Origin: Catenovulum maritimum
Lineage (GTDB): Bacteria > Pseudomonadota > Gammaproteobacteria > Enterobacterales > Alteromonadaceae
Reading direction: 5' to 3'
Assembly: GCF_001050375.1 (NCBI RefSeq)
Contig: NZ_KQ130494.1
Span: forward strand, 52,241-116,240
Length of the DNA: 64,000 nucleotides
Made by a program: the position numbers and the translations under genes. The notes under the pieces were generated by a model, which searched no databases, had not been told where the DNA came from, and worked only from the letters and a program-made list of their open reading frames with translations. This document shows, one piece after another, positions 26,292 to 35,674 of this stretch; position 1 is the stretch's first letter; the number at the start of each line of letters is the position of its first letter.

Positions 26292-26486
26292 AACCTTAAC
26301 TCGGGATAAGAAATTAGCTAACCCCATTAAGCTATTGGTATTATTAATTTTTTATTTCTTGAAAGGTATTTTTTCTTAGAACAAGGCGAATTTGCGTACG
26401 TAATAGCTGGCTATTACTAGCGAATTCAACGCAGTTATCAGGAAAAAGGCCCTCAAGAAAGCAAGTTGTTATCCCGAATTGAGGTT
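26292..26486. mobile_element. MITE-like element H, copy 1 (195 bp)
   Basis: The ends are AACCTTAACTCGGGATAA (26292-26309) and its near-perfect inverted partner TTATCCCGAATTGAGGTT (26469-26486), matching at 16 of 18 positions. The interior has a central palindrome GTAATAGC-TG-GCTATTAC (26400-26417). It also has a segment that reappears, reverse-complemented and along its whole length, at 61974-62163. No coding frame is present. It fills the gap between the epimerase terminator and the DTW gene. Confidence 0.8.
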
Positions 26487-26564
26487 GTCTATTACTTTTT
26501 CATTTTTACTTTCACTTTTTATTAGGCATAGTGCGTTTGCATTTGCTTTATCTTGGAGTTTTGT

Positions 26565-27293
26565 TTGAACCTTGATTCATTTTCCGCTTTATATCAAGCT
26601 CGCTTAGCGCGTTCTACTCGTCCGTTTCAGGCTAGGGGGATAAAATTAAAACGCTGCCCTCAGTGTTTTATTGCTGAGTATAACTGTGTGTGCAAATGGC
26701 GTCCTGCCACTCAGTCTAAGTTGGATGTGATTTTGATTATGCATTCGGATGAAATACTTAAACCGACTAATACAGGTCGGCTGATAAGCGACTTGTTACC
26801 GGATAACTGTTTTACGTTTGAATGGTCTAGAACTCAAATCTCTCCGCGATTATTAGACTTGTTAAATGATGAAACTAGGCTTTGTTTACTGGTATATCCA
26901 ACTGATACCAATAAGGTAGCTGAGTTAACGCCTGAGATGTCAAAGCAAGTTGAATTAGGAAAAACACTCACTTTAGTGGTGCTAGATGGCACTTGGCGAC
27001 AGAGTAAAAAAATGTATAACCAAAGTGATTGGTTACAGGTATTGCCTAGCATAGATTTAAATATAGAGAATGCTTCAAAGTATTTGATGCGTAAAGCACC
27101 AGAAGCAAGCCAATTATCCACTGCTCAAGCTGCGGCAATTGCTATGGGGCAGGTGGGTGAGAGTAAGTTAGCTAGTGTGTTGTTAGCTTATTTTGATGTG
27201 TTTAATTTACATTATTATGCTTGCCGAATGACAACTAAAGTAGAAGAGGGCGAATTACATCAGGTTTTACGTGATACCGCATCATCACTTTAG
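26565..27293 (+). CDS. DTW-domain protein, probable tRNA-uridine aminocarboxypropyltransferase
   Basis: The family transfers the 3-amino-3-carboxypropyl group of SAM to uridine of tRNA (TapT/TuaA-type acp3U synthesis). The 242-residue protein has an N-terminal cysteine cluster RCPQCFIAEYNCVC (Cys31, 34, 41, 43), which probably binds metal. The defining motif is LDGTWRQSKKM, with the family DTW triad in the form DGTW. YLMRKAPEASQLSTAQA follows. TTG 26565 is chosen over TTG 26553 because GGAG at 26555-26558 sits correctly before it. The gene is not part of the sugar pathway and stands between a MITE-like element and the largest repeat island. Confidence 0.85.
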   Translation: MNLDSFSALYQARLARSTRPFQARGIKLKRCPQCFIAEYNCVCKWRPATQSKLDVILIMHSDEILKPTNTGRLISDLLPDNCFTFEWSRTQISPRLLDLLNDETRLCLLVYPTDTNKVAELTPEMSKQVELGKTLTLVVLDGTWRQSKKMYNQSDWLQVLPSIDLNIENASKYLMRKAPEASQLSTAQAAAIAMGQVGESKLASVLLAYFDVFNLHYYACRMTTKVEEGELHQVLRDTASSL

Positions 27294-27726
27294 AATGTTT
27301 CGCGCGGTCTGTGTAGGCTGCGCTGAGTTTGAGATTTAGACCTTGTAGGCGCGATGCTTGCTCGCGCGTTATGTGCAAGCTGCGCTGAAGGTTTGGGTGT
27401 TGAGTGTGTTTCGCGCCAGCTTTCGGTAATTGCATTGGGTTGTTCTCGTGCGTATTTCGCGCCAGCAAGCTTGACGCCTACGATTTTGTGTCGTTTGGTG
27501 GTGAAGTTTAAGGTTTACGCTTTGTAGGCGCGATGCTTGCTCGCGCGTTTTGTGTAGGCTGCGCAGAAGATTTGGGTGTTGCGTGTGTTTCGAGCCATTT
27601 TTTCGGTAATTGCATTGGGTTGTTCTCGTGCGTATTTCGCGCCAGCAAGCTTGACGCCTACGGAGCGGTGTTGTTTGTTGATTTTGTGCAGGCTTCGCTA
27701 GGGGGGCGTCATATTTTGCCACGAAA

Positions 27727-27888
27727 GATGCGCTTCATTCTTCAACACATCCTACAGGTGCGTACTAGTTTAAAATTTTTAGTTAATTTAACAATAGGTT
27801 TGTGATTTATTGACTCAATATTCGGACAAAGGTCAGGCTAATCTATATATTGATGTTTGTAGGATGCTGTTGACGAAGGAAACGCATC
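27727..27888. mobile_element. MITE-like element F, copy 2
   Basis: This 162-bp copy has the same inverted ends as the 23090 copy. The homology with copy 3 continues about 100 bp past the right end, to GGTTGGCTAT at 27990. The true repeated unit is therefore about 265 bp, and the inverted ends mark only its core. Confidence 0.85.
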
Positions 27889-28219
27889 AACTTTGAAGGA
27901 TGTAGTCATCTTGTACAATATTCACCTCACAGTTATTAAGGGGAGACAATAGTTATCTATGTCACTTGAAATGAAATTAAGGTTGGCTATTGCGTATATT
28001 TTGCGCCAGCAAGCTTGACGCCTACGATTTTGTGTCGTTTGGTGGCGAAGTTTAAGGTTTGCGCTTTGTAGGCGCGATGCTTGCTCGCGCGTTATGTGTA
28101 GGCTGCGCAGAGGGTTTGGGTGTAGCGCGTGTTTCGCGCCAGCAAGCTTGACGCCTACGGAGCTGTGTTGTTTGTCGGTTTTGTGCAAGCTGCGCTGAGG
28201 TTTTGGTGTTGCCACGAAA

Positions 28220-28381
28220 GATGCGTTTCATTCTTCAACACATCCTACAGGTGCGTACTAATTTAAAGTTTTTAGTTAATTTATCAATAGGTTTGTGATT
28301 TATTGACTCAATATTCGGACAAAGGCTAGACCAATCTATATATTGATGTTTGTAGGATGCTGTTGACGAAGGAAACGCATC
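28220..28381. mobile_element. MITE-like element F, copy 3
   Basis: This is the same length and ends as copy 2, with scattered substitutions. Shared sequence continues to about 28483. Preceded by the same TTGCCACGAAA flank as the other copies. Confidence 0.85.
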
Positions 28382-28887
28382 AAATTTGAAGGATGTAGTC
28401 ATTTTGTACAATATTCACCTCACAGCTATTAAGGGGTGGCAATAGTTATCTATGTCACTTGAAATGAAATTAAGGTTGGCTATATTTTGCCACTGAAGGT
28501 TTGGGTGTACGTGTGTTTCGCGCTAGTTTTCGGTAATTGCATTGGGTTGTTCTCGTGCGTATTTCGCGCCAGCAAGCTTGACGCCTACGATTTTGTGTCG
28601 TTTGGTAGTGAAGTTTAAGGTTTACGCTTTGTAGGCGCGATGGTGACTTACATGGATGTAAGTCGTAGTGCAATGTATGGAGCATATTGCCGATAGCTCG
28701 CGCGTTATGTGTAGGCTGCGCAGAAGACTTGGGTGTTGCTTCTCGCGTGCGCAAGCTGCACGCCTACGATGCGGTGTTGTTTGTCGGTTTTGTGCAAGCT
28801 GCGCTGAGGTTTTGGTGTTGCTGTTGTCGGATGGCGCTGAGGCTTATCCGACCTAGGGGGGCGGGTGTTAAGCCTCTGCGTTAAATG

Positions 28888-30027
28888 TTATACAAAAAAA
28901 CAAATTTGAAGTTCCGGAGGCTCGGATAATTTTAAGCTTTTAACTGACTGGTAAACTTCGTCTTCTGCTTTGAATTTTCGCATTTTTAACTGAAAATAGT
29001 GCCCTGAACGATTTGCTAAATCAGAAAAATTCATACCTTTCTCAAAGGTCGATATATCTTCAATATGTTTACCTAGCTGTTCAGTTCTCTTGTAACCCGT
29101 GAGCTTTTCGTATGGCTGGTTTATGAATAGTATTTGACCATAGCTATTACATACAATTGCGACTCTTTCTATGTGGTTTAATACTTGTTCGGCTAAAGTC
29201 GCAGTGGTTTGAATTTGTTTTTTGAGTAGGTCGACTTGCAGTAGGTTATTGCTGACTTGCAATTGGCTCTCTACTATATCTTCTCTTAATAGAGCCTTGG
29301 TACAAATTTCACGTAGTTGGTTAACTGAAAATGGCTTTTGTAGGTAATCAATTGCGCCTTGCAACAAAAATTTATTGGCTAAATCGACACTACCAAATGC
29401 GGTATTTACAATCACTTTTTGGTTTTTCTTAATTACCATTATTTCAGTCAGCACTTTATCGCCAGACATATTTGGCAGCATGTAATCTAGTAAAATCAGA
29501 TCATAGTCTTTTTCTGAAATCGCATTTATTGCCTCTTCACCAGAGCCTACACTATCTATATGAAATAAGTTTTTAAGGCCTCTTTTTACTAGATCTGAGA
29601 CATCATTCGTGTCTTCAATTAGCAGTAAGCTGGGTAAAGCATTTAAATCTTCAACGTGATTTAAGAAGTGTTCAAATCTGAGCTGGTCAGTTTCAAGATC
29701 TTCTATCGTTAAAATTGAGTTTACTTCAAATAATTTGGCTGCTAATTCGTCAACTTTGTATCTCGGGTTTTCAGTGATAATGGCAATCGGTGCATCTGCT
29801 GCAGTACAAAAAACACCCGAACGAATAATTCTTGCTAGGCGCCAGCCATCAATATCGCCGATGTCAATTGTGATAAAAAGGTAGTCGTAAGTGACTAGGC
29901 TAGATAAGTTTATGATGGCATTTTGCGCATCTAAACAGGTAACACAATCTATTTGTTTAGTTTTAAGTGATTGTTCAACCCTGTGGTTGATTTCTTGATT
30001 ATTTGAAATTAATAGTGCAGTTTTCAA
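28888..30027 (-). CDS. Two-receiver and PAS protein without output domain (response-regulator-like)
   Basis: This 379-residue cytoplasmic protein has a first receiver-like domain (1-120). Asp55 is kept there, but the lysine of the KP motif is missing. A complete receiver follows (133-250), with acidic pair Glu138/Asp139, phospho-acceptor Asp181 in LILLDYMLP, Thr209 and Lys231 in QKPFS. Residues about 280-345 are PAS-like (GQILFINQPYEKLTGY). There is no kinase, DNA-binding, GGDEF or other output domain. The protein ends abruptly 17 bases before the repeat island, so a C-terminal loss is possible. It is divergent from a winged-helix gene 595 bp away. Its signalling partner is unknown. Confidence 0.8.
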   Translation of the reverse strand: MKTALLISNNQEINHRVEQSLKTKQIDCVTCLDAQNAIINLSSLVTYDYLFITIDIGDIDGWRLARIIRSGVFCTAADAPIAIITENPRYKVDELAAKLFEVNSILTIEDLETDQLRFEHFLNHVEDLNALPSLLLIEDTNDVSDLVKRGLKNLFHIDSVGSGEEAINAISEKDYDLILLDYMLPNMSGDKVLTEIMVIKKNQKVIVNTAFGSVDLANKFLLQGAIDYLQKPFSVNQLREICTKALLREDIVESQLQVSNNLLQVDLLKKQIQTTATLAEQVLNHIERVAIVCNSYGQILFINQPYEKLTGYKRTEQLGKHIEDISTFEKGMNFSDLANRSGHYFQLKMRKFKAEDEVYQSVKSLKLSEPPELQICFFV

Positions 30028-30622
30028 AATTATAACCCCCCTTTAGCTTCATCCATAAATGTGTTGCTGAGTTATTACTTAGATTTATTTCTAAGTACCT
30101 TGAATACAAGGCTCGTCGCTAAAGTTCTAAGTTGCTTTAATCCATTAATAATATGATCAATAACTTCATATTAGGTTTATCGACTTTGCTGACAAACAAA
30201 TATTTTTTACTTAACATAAGTCTATCTTCCAATTAAATGTGACCTATTTTTACTTTAATTACCTGCTAATGACCTGCTATTAGTAAAACTTTTAAATGAC
30301 CGGTGGTCTTTTGTGTTTTGGCAGTTAGTTTGCTAGTTTTTTTTCGTATTATCTATATATTATTAAGCTTAGTTGGCATGTTTTTATCTTGCTTAAATTA
30401 TTATTTTAAATTGTATTGTGGCACTTAAAGCCTTGTTACTCAGTGTTCGCTTTTAGTCGTGTTAAGATCAAAAGTGTAGCCCCTTTTCTAAGTTACAATT
30501 AGCAAGTTGGCTTAAACCTGTTTTATGGTACTAAACTTTACACTTGGGTTAGCTTAAGTATATGAGTGTTAATTTTTAAAGGATTGAGATTATCGATTAT
30601 AAGATAATAAAAATATTCCAGT
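30028..30622. other. Long AT-rich intergenic region between divergent genes
   Basis: A 595-bp non-coding stretch separates the two-receiver gene (minus) from the winged-helix gene (plus). It has no repeat-island sequence and no coding frame of note. It probably carries both promoters. A small GACC-GGT-GGTC palindrome at 30298-30308 is the only symmetric element I noticed. Its length leaves room for a small RNA, but nothing supports one. Confidence 0.5.
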
Positions 30623-31348
30623 ATGAAAAAGAAAGAACTTTTAGAGTTAATCTCTCATTATAACCCAGAAACCCCTATCCAATTTGCATATGGTTGGCAT
30701 TCTAAAGGTAATTCGATAAATTTACCTGAGCACATCTGTAACCGTTATGACGTGCCTAAAAGTGTCAAACAGTTTCGTAATTGGCTTAGCTTTCAGCCTG
30801 AGTTGGTCGACATTTTTAATGCTATTTTAATTCGATACGAAAATCAGATTGATCTTAACTTAATCAGGAATGATAGAGGAGTGAAGCTGTTGTTTGGTGC
30901 TAAGCAGGAGCCTAGTTCTTTAATTCGAATTGCAGATTGTCTTTATGTTAGTGATAAAGGATTAATTATAAATCGGACTAAACAACAAGTTCTTAATAGT
31001 CGTTGTAAAGCATTCCTTAATCAAATTTTGAAAACAGGCTTTATCTCTCACGATCTTATCTATGAACAAATAACAGATTCAGAAAATACTAAATATAAAA
31101 TTAGTCAGAAAATTCGTTCGGTTATCGGAAATGACTCCCTGTCAGTTATAAATAATGAGGGGTATTCATTAAGGTGTACTTATAATGAGGTGTTTTTTGA
31201 TCGAGTTGAAGAGTTAGACATTAACCCTAACGCTGATGAGTTGCTGGATTCTTCCCCGTTTTCTGACTCAACGGATTCTGATTATTTTGTGATTACTTTT
31301 AAAATTCCAAAATGGAAACGGTTAAAAGGCTACTTTAAGCTTTCTTAA
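30623..31348 (+). CDS. Unknown protein with OmpR-type winged-helix domain but no receiver
   Basis: I do not recognise the 241-residue protein as a whole. Residues about 105-185 follow the OmpR/ToxR winged-helix pattern: a short beta lead (LYVSDKGLIINRT), a helix RCKAFLNQILKTG, then ISHDLIYEQI. The recognition helix is KYKISQKIRSVIG, and the wing ends VINNEGYSLRC, like the familiar 'GxGYRL' ending. The first 100 residues are unlike a receiver domain, and no membrane segment is seen. The C-terminal tail is acidic and then basic. The gene is divergent from the two-receiver protein, which itself lacks an output domain. A functional link is tempting but unproven. Its 3' end overlaps a degenerate H-end motif at 31347. 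Confidence 0.55.
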   Translation: MKKKELLELISHYNPETPIQFAYGWHSKGNSINLPEHICNRYDVPKSVKQFRNWLSFQPELVDIFNAILIRYENQIDLNLIRNDRGVKLLFGAKQEPSSLIRIADCLYVSDKGLIINRTKQQVLNSRCKAFLNQILKTGFISHDLIYEQITDSENTKYKISQKIRSVIGNDSLSVINNEGYSLRCTYNEVFFDRVEELDINPNADELLDSSPFSDSTDSDYFVITFKIPKWKRLKGYFKLS

Positions 31349-31372
31349 CCTTAATTTGGGTTACTTAATTTG

Positions 31373-31448
31373 ATGGTCTTCTTCCGATTTAGTTGAGTTT
31401 ATCTAAATCAATTATGGCACACAGATGCAGTATGAGGCAGAAGACCAT
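31373..31448. repeat. 10-bp inverted repeat between convergent genes
   Basis: ATGGTCTTCT (31373-31382) and its exact complement AGAAGACCAT (31439-31448) enclose 56 bases. Inside them GATTTA and TAAATC can also pair. It sits between the winged-helix gene and the DUF445 gene, whose 3' ends face each other, so it could act as a bidirectional transcript end. It has no T-tract. Confidence 0.45.
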
Positions 31449-31464
31449 TTTACATTTGGCTATA

Positions 31465-32169
31465 TTAGGCTAATACATGGGCTAATACGCCAAATACGCC
31501 ACCAAAAACGCCGCCCCATACAACTAACCAACCTAGGTGTTGTTTTATCATTTTTTGAACAATTTCTTTTACCATTTTTGGACTGAGTTCATTGAGCCTT
31601 TTTTCTACTATCGACTCCACTTTTGTCCGTAAACCATCAATCACTGAAGGTTGCTCGATTGAATCTTTTAATAATTGATTAAACTCATCGCTTTGGCTGA
31701 TTTCGATTAATTTTATTTTTATTTTTTCGATAAAAGGCTGCTTTAGTGGCTCTAGTGCTGTTGCGCCACCAACCATGGCTAACATACCCGCAAACTGTGA
31801 TTCATTAATGGTTAGTACGAGTGAGTCGTATGCTGGCTCAAAATCTAGTTTATCTATTACTGGCTCTAAGTTGAAGTGTTGAGCATGCCCTTGGCTATCT
31901 GTTAAAAACTTATCGATATTTTGTTCGTTGAAAAATTCATTCATTAATAGGTTTTTAATTGCGAGTTTAAATTCTTCAAATCTTGCTTCCACTACACCTG
32001 AGCCATAAAACCCAGGGACTTTCTCAAACAACATATGTACTGCAATGGCATTGGTTGCCGCTCCTGATAAAGCGAATAGACCGACTGTTAATATCGCTGG
32101 TTGTTGGCTTAAAAATCCGATTATGACTAATCCAGCTGAAATTAAATTTGTAATTAAAGCTTTATTCAT
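31465..32169 (-). CDS. DUF445-family membrane protein
   Basis: The 234-residue protein has a hydrophobic N-terminus, and GLFALSGAATNAIAVHMLFE (about 33-52) is the conserved DUF445 segment in which an Asn/Ala-rich helix precedes a His. A long amphipathic central region follows. A final membrane helix is rich in Gly and Val (WLVVWGGVFGGVFGVLAHVL). Family members are inner-membrane proteins of unknown function. The gene reads in the same direction as rne but is separated from it by a strong terminator, so it should have its own promoter. A solo copy of the H-end motif lies at 32217-32234 in its upstream region. Confidence 0.8.
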   Translation of the reverse strand: MNKALITNLISAGLVIIGFLSQQPAILTVGLFALSGAATNAIAVHMLFEKVPGFYGSGVVEARFEEFKLAIKNLLMNEFFNEQNIDKFLTDSQGHAQHFNLEPVIDKLDFEPAYDSLVLTINESQFAGMLAMVGGATALEPLKQPFIEKIKIKLIEISQSDEFNQLLKDSIEQPSVIDGLRTKVESIVEKRLNELSPKMVKEIVQKMIKQHLGWLVVWGGVFGGVFGVLAHVLA

Positions 32170-32216
32170 TGTTGAACCTTTCTTTGATTAATATACCCAC
32201 TTGGGGTTAGTTAATT

Positions 32217-32234
32217 AACCTGAACTCGGGCTAA
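32217..32234. repeat. Solo end motif of element H
   Basis: AACCTGAACTCGGGCTAA matches the 18-bp left end of element H at 16 of 18 bases. No matching interior or second end is found nearby. Confidence 0.5.
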
Positions 32235-32250
32235 TTAATGTTAAGTTACA

Positions 32251-32275
32251 AAAAGAGCGCCTGAGGCGCTCTTTT
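32251..32275 (-). terminator. Terminator downstream of rne
   Basis: An 11-bp perfect stem AAAAGAGCGCC/GGCGCTCTTTT with a TGA loop. Read on the minus strand it ends the rne transcript 60 bases after the stop codon. The sequence is symmetric enough to work on both strands. Confidence 0.92.
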
Positions 32276-32334
32276 AATTTTGTTAGATTTTATCGAGCTG
32301 GAATTAAAACATAAATGCTTTGCTCGGTATTATT

Positions 32335-35300
32335 CTAATTTATTACAGCTTGTGTCGCTGGTGATTCGCTTTTGCTGGTCGGTGTATTTGAGCCACCTGT
32401 TTTACCTGAAGTGCTTAATTTAGCACGTACATCGTCAGGTAACGCTTTTATGACTAGCTCTCTACTTGTGTCGATAGCTAAAGGTTTAGTTTGGCTCATC
32501 GGCGAGAAGGCGTGTCCTTTGAACGAGCGAACTGCTGTTACAGTGGCAGCTTGCTCTTCGGTTTGCTGTGTTTCAACTTTGGCTGCTTCAACTTTTTCGG
32601 CCACAACTTCTTGAGTTTCTTCAGCTTGTTCCGCTTTTTGCACAGGCGCTTCTACTGTTTTAACTTCAGTTGCTTCTGGCGCTGCCACCTCTGGCGTAAC
32701 GTTTTCTGTTTCAGCTTGCTCTGTTCCAGCAATTTCAGCCGCTGCTACTTCTTGATTTTGCGCTACGGCAGGTGTTTCAAGATCGTCTAGCGGTAAGCTT
32801 TGCTGTGTTTCGTTAGCCTCAGTTGCCGTTGTATTAGCTTCTGGAGTTTCAGTCGCTTCTGCTGTGCTTGTCACCTCAGTTGCTTCTACAGGCGTTTCTG
32901 CTACTGGCTCAGATACAGTTTCTTCTGTTTGACTCGTTTGAGTAGACGTTTGCGTTTCCGCTTTTGCATTCTCGTGCGGGTAACGAGATTCTACCGGATC
33001 TTCACTCAGTTCAGCTTGTTGCATTACTTCTAACTCAAGTTCATTTTGCTGAACATCATTGTTTTTGTAATAAGCTGAATAATCTGCTTTATTCTCACCA
33101 TCTTGACCTTCGCTTTGGTTTTGACGACGACGACGCTGTGTAGACGCTCTCAAATGACGCGTGCCACGTCTTTGTTTGTTTGCAGGGCGCTGCGTTTCTG
33201 ATTCATCATTAGGGATGAATGCCGGTTCAGCTTGCTCTACTTTTACGACTTCAGGCTTTTCAGCTGCTGGCGCTTGAGTTTTAACTTGATCTACAACTTG
33301 CTCTAAAACTTGTTCTTGAGCTTGTGGCTTTTGCTCTTGAACTTTCTCTTCTTTGGCTTTTTCAACAACTTTAGCTGAAGGTTTTTTAGTTTGAGCCTTA
33401 TTCGGTTTTGACTCTACTGCTTTTGCTTCTACTTTAGTGTTATTAGTCACTTTAGTTTGGCTGTTATTTGCAGTATCAGCGTTATTTGAATCAACTCTTA
33501 CCTTTTTACGTTGAGTGCGTCTTGCTCTGCGCTCTTGAACCTTGTTTTCTGATTTATCAGATTGAGGTTTATTTGATTGCTGCTTACGCGGTTTATCAAA
33601 CTTCTCATTTTTCTCTGACTTGTTTGAATCGTTGTTACGTCTATTACGGTTGTTACGTTTTTGATTAGAACGATTACGGTTATTTGACTGCGTTGGTTTT
33701 GGCGCAGCTGGTTTTTCTTTAACTTCTTCTTTAACTTCAGGTGCTAAAAGCGATTTAAAGAATGCAGCTATACGGCTAAACAAGCTTGGTTCAGCATTTT
33801 TTACTTCTGCTTTTTGAGGTGCGGTAGCTGTCGGTTGTACTGGTGCTGCAACAGGCGAACCAAAGCCTTTTAATGCAGGCTCTTCTTTTTTCTCAGGCGC
33901 TTTAATCGATGGTGACATAGGGATCACAACATCTTGCTCTGGCTTAGTAATCAGTTTGTAGCTTAGCTCGTCAGAAGTCTCGTCGATTTTAATACGAGAT
34001 ACTTCATAATTAGGCGTTTGCATATGCGGGTTTGGTGCAACAACGATACGTACGTTGTGGCTTTTTTCGATGAATCGAACCGCACCACGTTTTTCATTCA
34101 GTAGATAAGTTGCTACTTCAATTGGTACTTGAGCTTGAACTTGTACTGTATTTTCTTTTATCGCTTCTTCTTCTAATAGACGAAGGATTGATAAAGCGAG
34201 TGATTCGTTAGAACGTATAGTCCCTGTGCCTTGGCATCGAGGGCAGCTATCGTTTGCGCTTTCACCTAGTGAAGGGCGTAAACGTTGGCGTGACATTTCT
34301 AATAAACCGAAACGGCTGATTCTGGCTAGTTGGATTCTTGCTCTGTCTGGTCTAACTGCTTCACGTAAGCGGTTTTCAACTTCTCTTTGGTTACGTGCCG
34401 GTGTCATATCGATAAAGTCGATAACAACTAAACCACCTAAATCACGTAATCTTAGTTGGCGCGCGATTTCATCTGCGGCTTCTAAATTGGTATTAAAAGC
34501 GGTTTCTTCAATATCACCGCCTTTAGTCGCTTTAGCTGAGTTGATATCGATAGAGGTAAGTGCTTCTGTCGGATCAATTACGATTGAACCACCAGATGGT
34601 AATCTAACTTCACGTTGGAAAGCGGATTCGATTTGGCTTTCAATTTGGAAGTGAGTAAATAATGGAATTTCACCTTGGTATAACTTAACTCGGTTAGTAA
34701 AGTCTGGACGAACAAGTGAGATATGTGCTTTCGCATCTTCAAATACTTTTGGATGGTCGATTAGGATTTCACCTATATCACGACGTAAGTAATCTCGGAT
34801 TGCTCTAACGATAACGTTACTTTCTTGGTGAATTAGGAATGGAGCTGGGCGTGATTCACCTTCAGCTTTAATTGATTCCCAATGGCTTAATAAGACATTT
34901 AAATCCCACTCTAATTCTTCGAATGCTTTACCTACACCAGCAGTACGAACAATTAAGCCCATTCCGTGTGGTAAAGATAATTTAGATAAAGATTCTTTTA
35001 ATGCTGTTCTTTCATCGCCTTCGATACGACGAGAAATACCGCCAGCTTTAGGATTGTTTGGCATTAACACTAGGTAACTACCAGCTAAGCTTACAAATGT
35101 TGTTAGCGCCGCACCTTTTTGACCACGTTCTTCTTTGTCGATTTGAACGATAACTTCTTGGCCTTCGCTGATCACATCTTTGATGTTAGGGCGACCTTGA
35201 AGTGTGTAGCCTTCTGGGAAGTAAGCTTTTGCAATTTCTTTTAGTGGAAGGAAGCCATGTCTTTCTTGACCATAGTCAACAAAGGCTGCTTCTAAGCTTG

Positions 35301-35451
35301 GTTCTACACGGGTAATTTTACCTTTGTAGATGTTGGCTTTTTTTTGCTCGTGGCCATGACTTTCAATATCTAGATCGTAAAGTCTTTGACCATCAACTAG
35401 TGCTACGCGTAACTCTTCTTCTTGAGTCGCGTTAATTAACATACGTTTCAT
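32335..35451 (-). CDS. rne: Ribonuclease E
   Basis: This essential endoribonuclease and degradosome scaffold has 1038 residues. The N-terminal half is canonical: [20 protein letters not shown], an S1 domain (about 38-120), and a 5' sensor and DNase I-like catalytic region. The metal-binding aspartates lie in [12 protein letters not shown] and [11 protein letters not shown] (about 303 and 346). The zinc-link SCPRCQGTG (about 404-407) joins dimers. From about 520 the protein is disordered and low in complexity. An Arg/Asn-rich RNA-binding stretch (about 590-680) is followed by Glu/Ala/Thr-rich segments. The C-terminal half should bind the membrane and partner proteins, but partner sites are not conserved enough to read. 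Its modulator gene rraB is also in this window. Confidence 0.97.
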   Translation of the reverse strand: MKRMLINATQEEELRVALVDGQRLYDLDIESHGHEQKKANIYKGKITRVEPSLEAAFVDYGQERHGFLPLKEIAKAYFPEGYTLQGRPNIKDVISEGQEVIVQIDKEERGQKGAALTTFVSLAGSYLVLMPNNPKAGGISRRIEGDERTALKESLSKLSLPHGMGLIVRTAGVGKAFEELEWDLNVLLSHWESIKAEGESRPAPFLIHQESNVIVRAIRDYLRRDIGEILIDHPKVFEDAKAHISLVRPDFTNRVKLYQGEIPLFTHFQIESQIESAFQREVRLPSGGSIVIDPTEALTSIDINSAKATKGGDIEETAFNTNLEAADEIARQLRLRDLGGLVVIDFIDMTPARNQREVENRLREAVRPDRARIQLARISRFGLLEMSRQRLRPSLGESANDSCPRCQGTGTIRSNESLALSILRLLEEEAIKENTVQVQAQVPIEVATYLLNEKRGAVRFIEKSHNVRIVVAPNPHMQTPNYEVSRIKIDETSDELSYKLITKPEQDVVIPMSPSIKAPEKKEEPALKGFGSPVAAPVQPTATAPQKAEVKNAEPSLFSRIAAFFKSLLAPEVKEEVKEKPAAPKPTQSNNRNRSNQKRNNRNRRNNDSNKSEKNEKFDKPRKQQSNKPQSDKSENKVQERRARRTQRKKVRVDSNNADTANNSQTKVTNNTKVEAKAVESKPNKAQTKKPSAKVVEKAKEEKVQEQKPQAQEQVLEQVVDQVKTQAPAAEKPEVVKVEQAEPAFIPNDESETQRPANKQRRGTRHLRASTQRRRRQNQSEGQDGENKADYSAYYKNNDVQQNELELEVMQQAELSEDPVESRYPHENAKAETQTSTQTSQTEETVSEPVAETPVEATEVTSTAEATETPEANTTATEANETQQSLPLDDLETPAVAQNQEVAAAEIAGTEQAETENVTPEVAAPEATEVKTVEAPVQKAEQAEETQEVVAEKVEAAKVETQQTEEQAATVTAVRSFKGHAFSPMSQTKPLAIDTSRELVIKALPDDVRAKLSTSGKTGGSNTPTSKSESPATQAVIN

Positions 35452-35540
35452 ATTTGTTTCACCAAATGAAACGCCATTGCCAGCTTATCAAAACAAGCTA
35501 AAAGCAGTAATCTTTTATCAAGATAATACTAATTTTAAAG

Positions 35541-35674
35541 TAGCCCAGGCGGTTTTGTGCCTAGGCTATCTACTAGTGATGTCACTCTCCCGAGTCTCAT
35601 AATGTATGATCTTAACTTAAACTAGAAGCCTTGCTAAATACTGATTTAGCAAATGAATTGAGGTTGCTCAATTC
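35541..35674 (-). promoter_or_regulatory. Structured rne upstream region, candidate autoregulatory leader
   Basis: The 652-bp gap between rne and rluC contains three strong hairpins 90-223 bases before the rne start. The first (35541-35568) pairs TAGCC/GGCTA and AGGC/GCCT around an eight-base loop. The second (35631-35652) is a 9-bp perfect stem TTGCTAAAT/ATTTAGCAA. The third (35655-35674) is an 8-bp perfect stem GAATTGAG/CTCAATTC. In E. coli the roughly 360-nt rne leader folds into hairpins through which RNase E represses its own mRNA. The location and structure fit that role, but the transcript start here is not known. The rest of the gap shows no gene. Confidence 0.55.

Larger units (their letters stand above)
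27294..28887. repeat. Repeat island 4: largest cluster, about 550-bp module repeated three times
   Basis: No gene is present. A module made of an inverted core, a spacer with GATTTTGTGTCG, and a direct core recurs at 27458-27547, 28002-28091 and 28565-28704. The spacing is 544 and 563 bp. The first two modules are followed by another core and a MITE-like element F, and the third by a variant core (28744-28767) and a REP-like hairpin (28826-28852). Further cores lie at 27345-27368, 27638-27661 and 28135-28158. In the third module the core is split by a 53-bp insertion (28643-28695). Small open frames here are repeat translations. Confidence 0.9.

Noticed and set aside
27235..28754. Minus-strand frames of up to 117 codons in island 4
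   Set aside because: They are Arg/Gln/Thr-rich repeat translations, nearly identical among themselves, with no start signals.
27345..28767. CRISPR array
   Set aside because: The 24-bp cores are in both orientations, with irregular spacing and spacers that are themselves repeated. No cas genes are present.
32372..33033. Plus-strand frames opposite rne
   Set aside because: They are antisense shadows of the low-complexity C-terminal half of RNase E.
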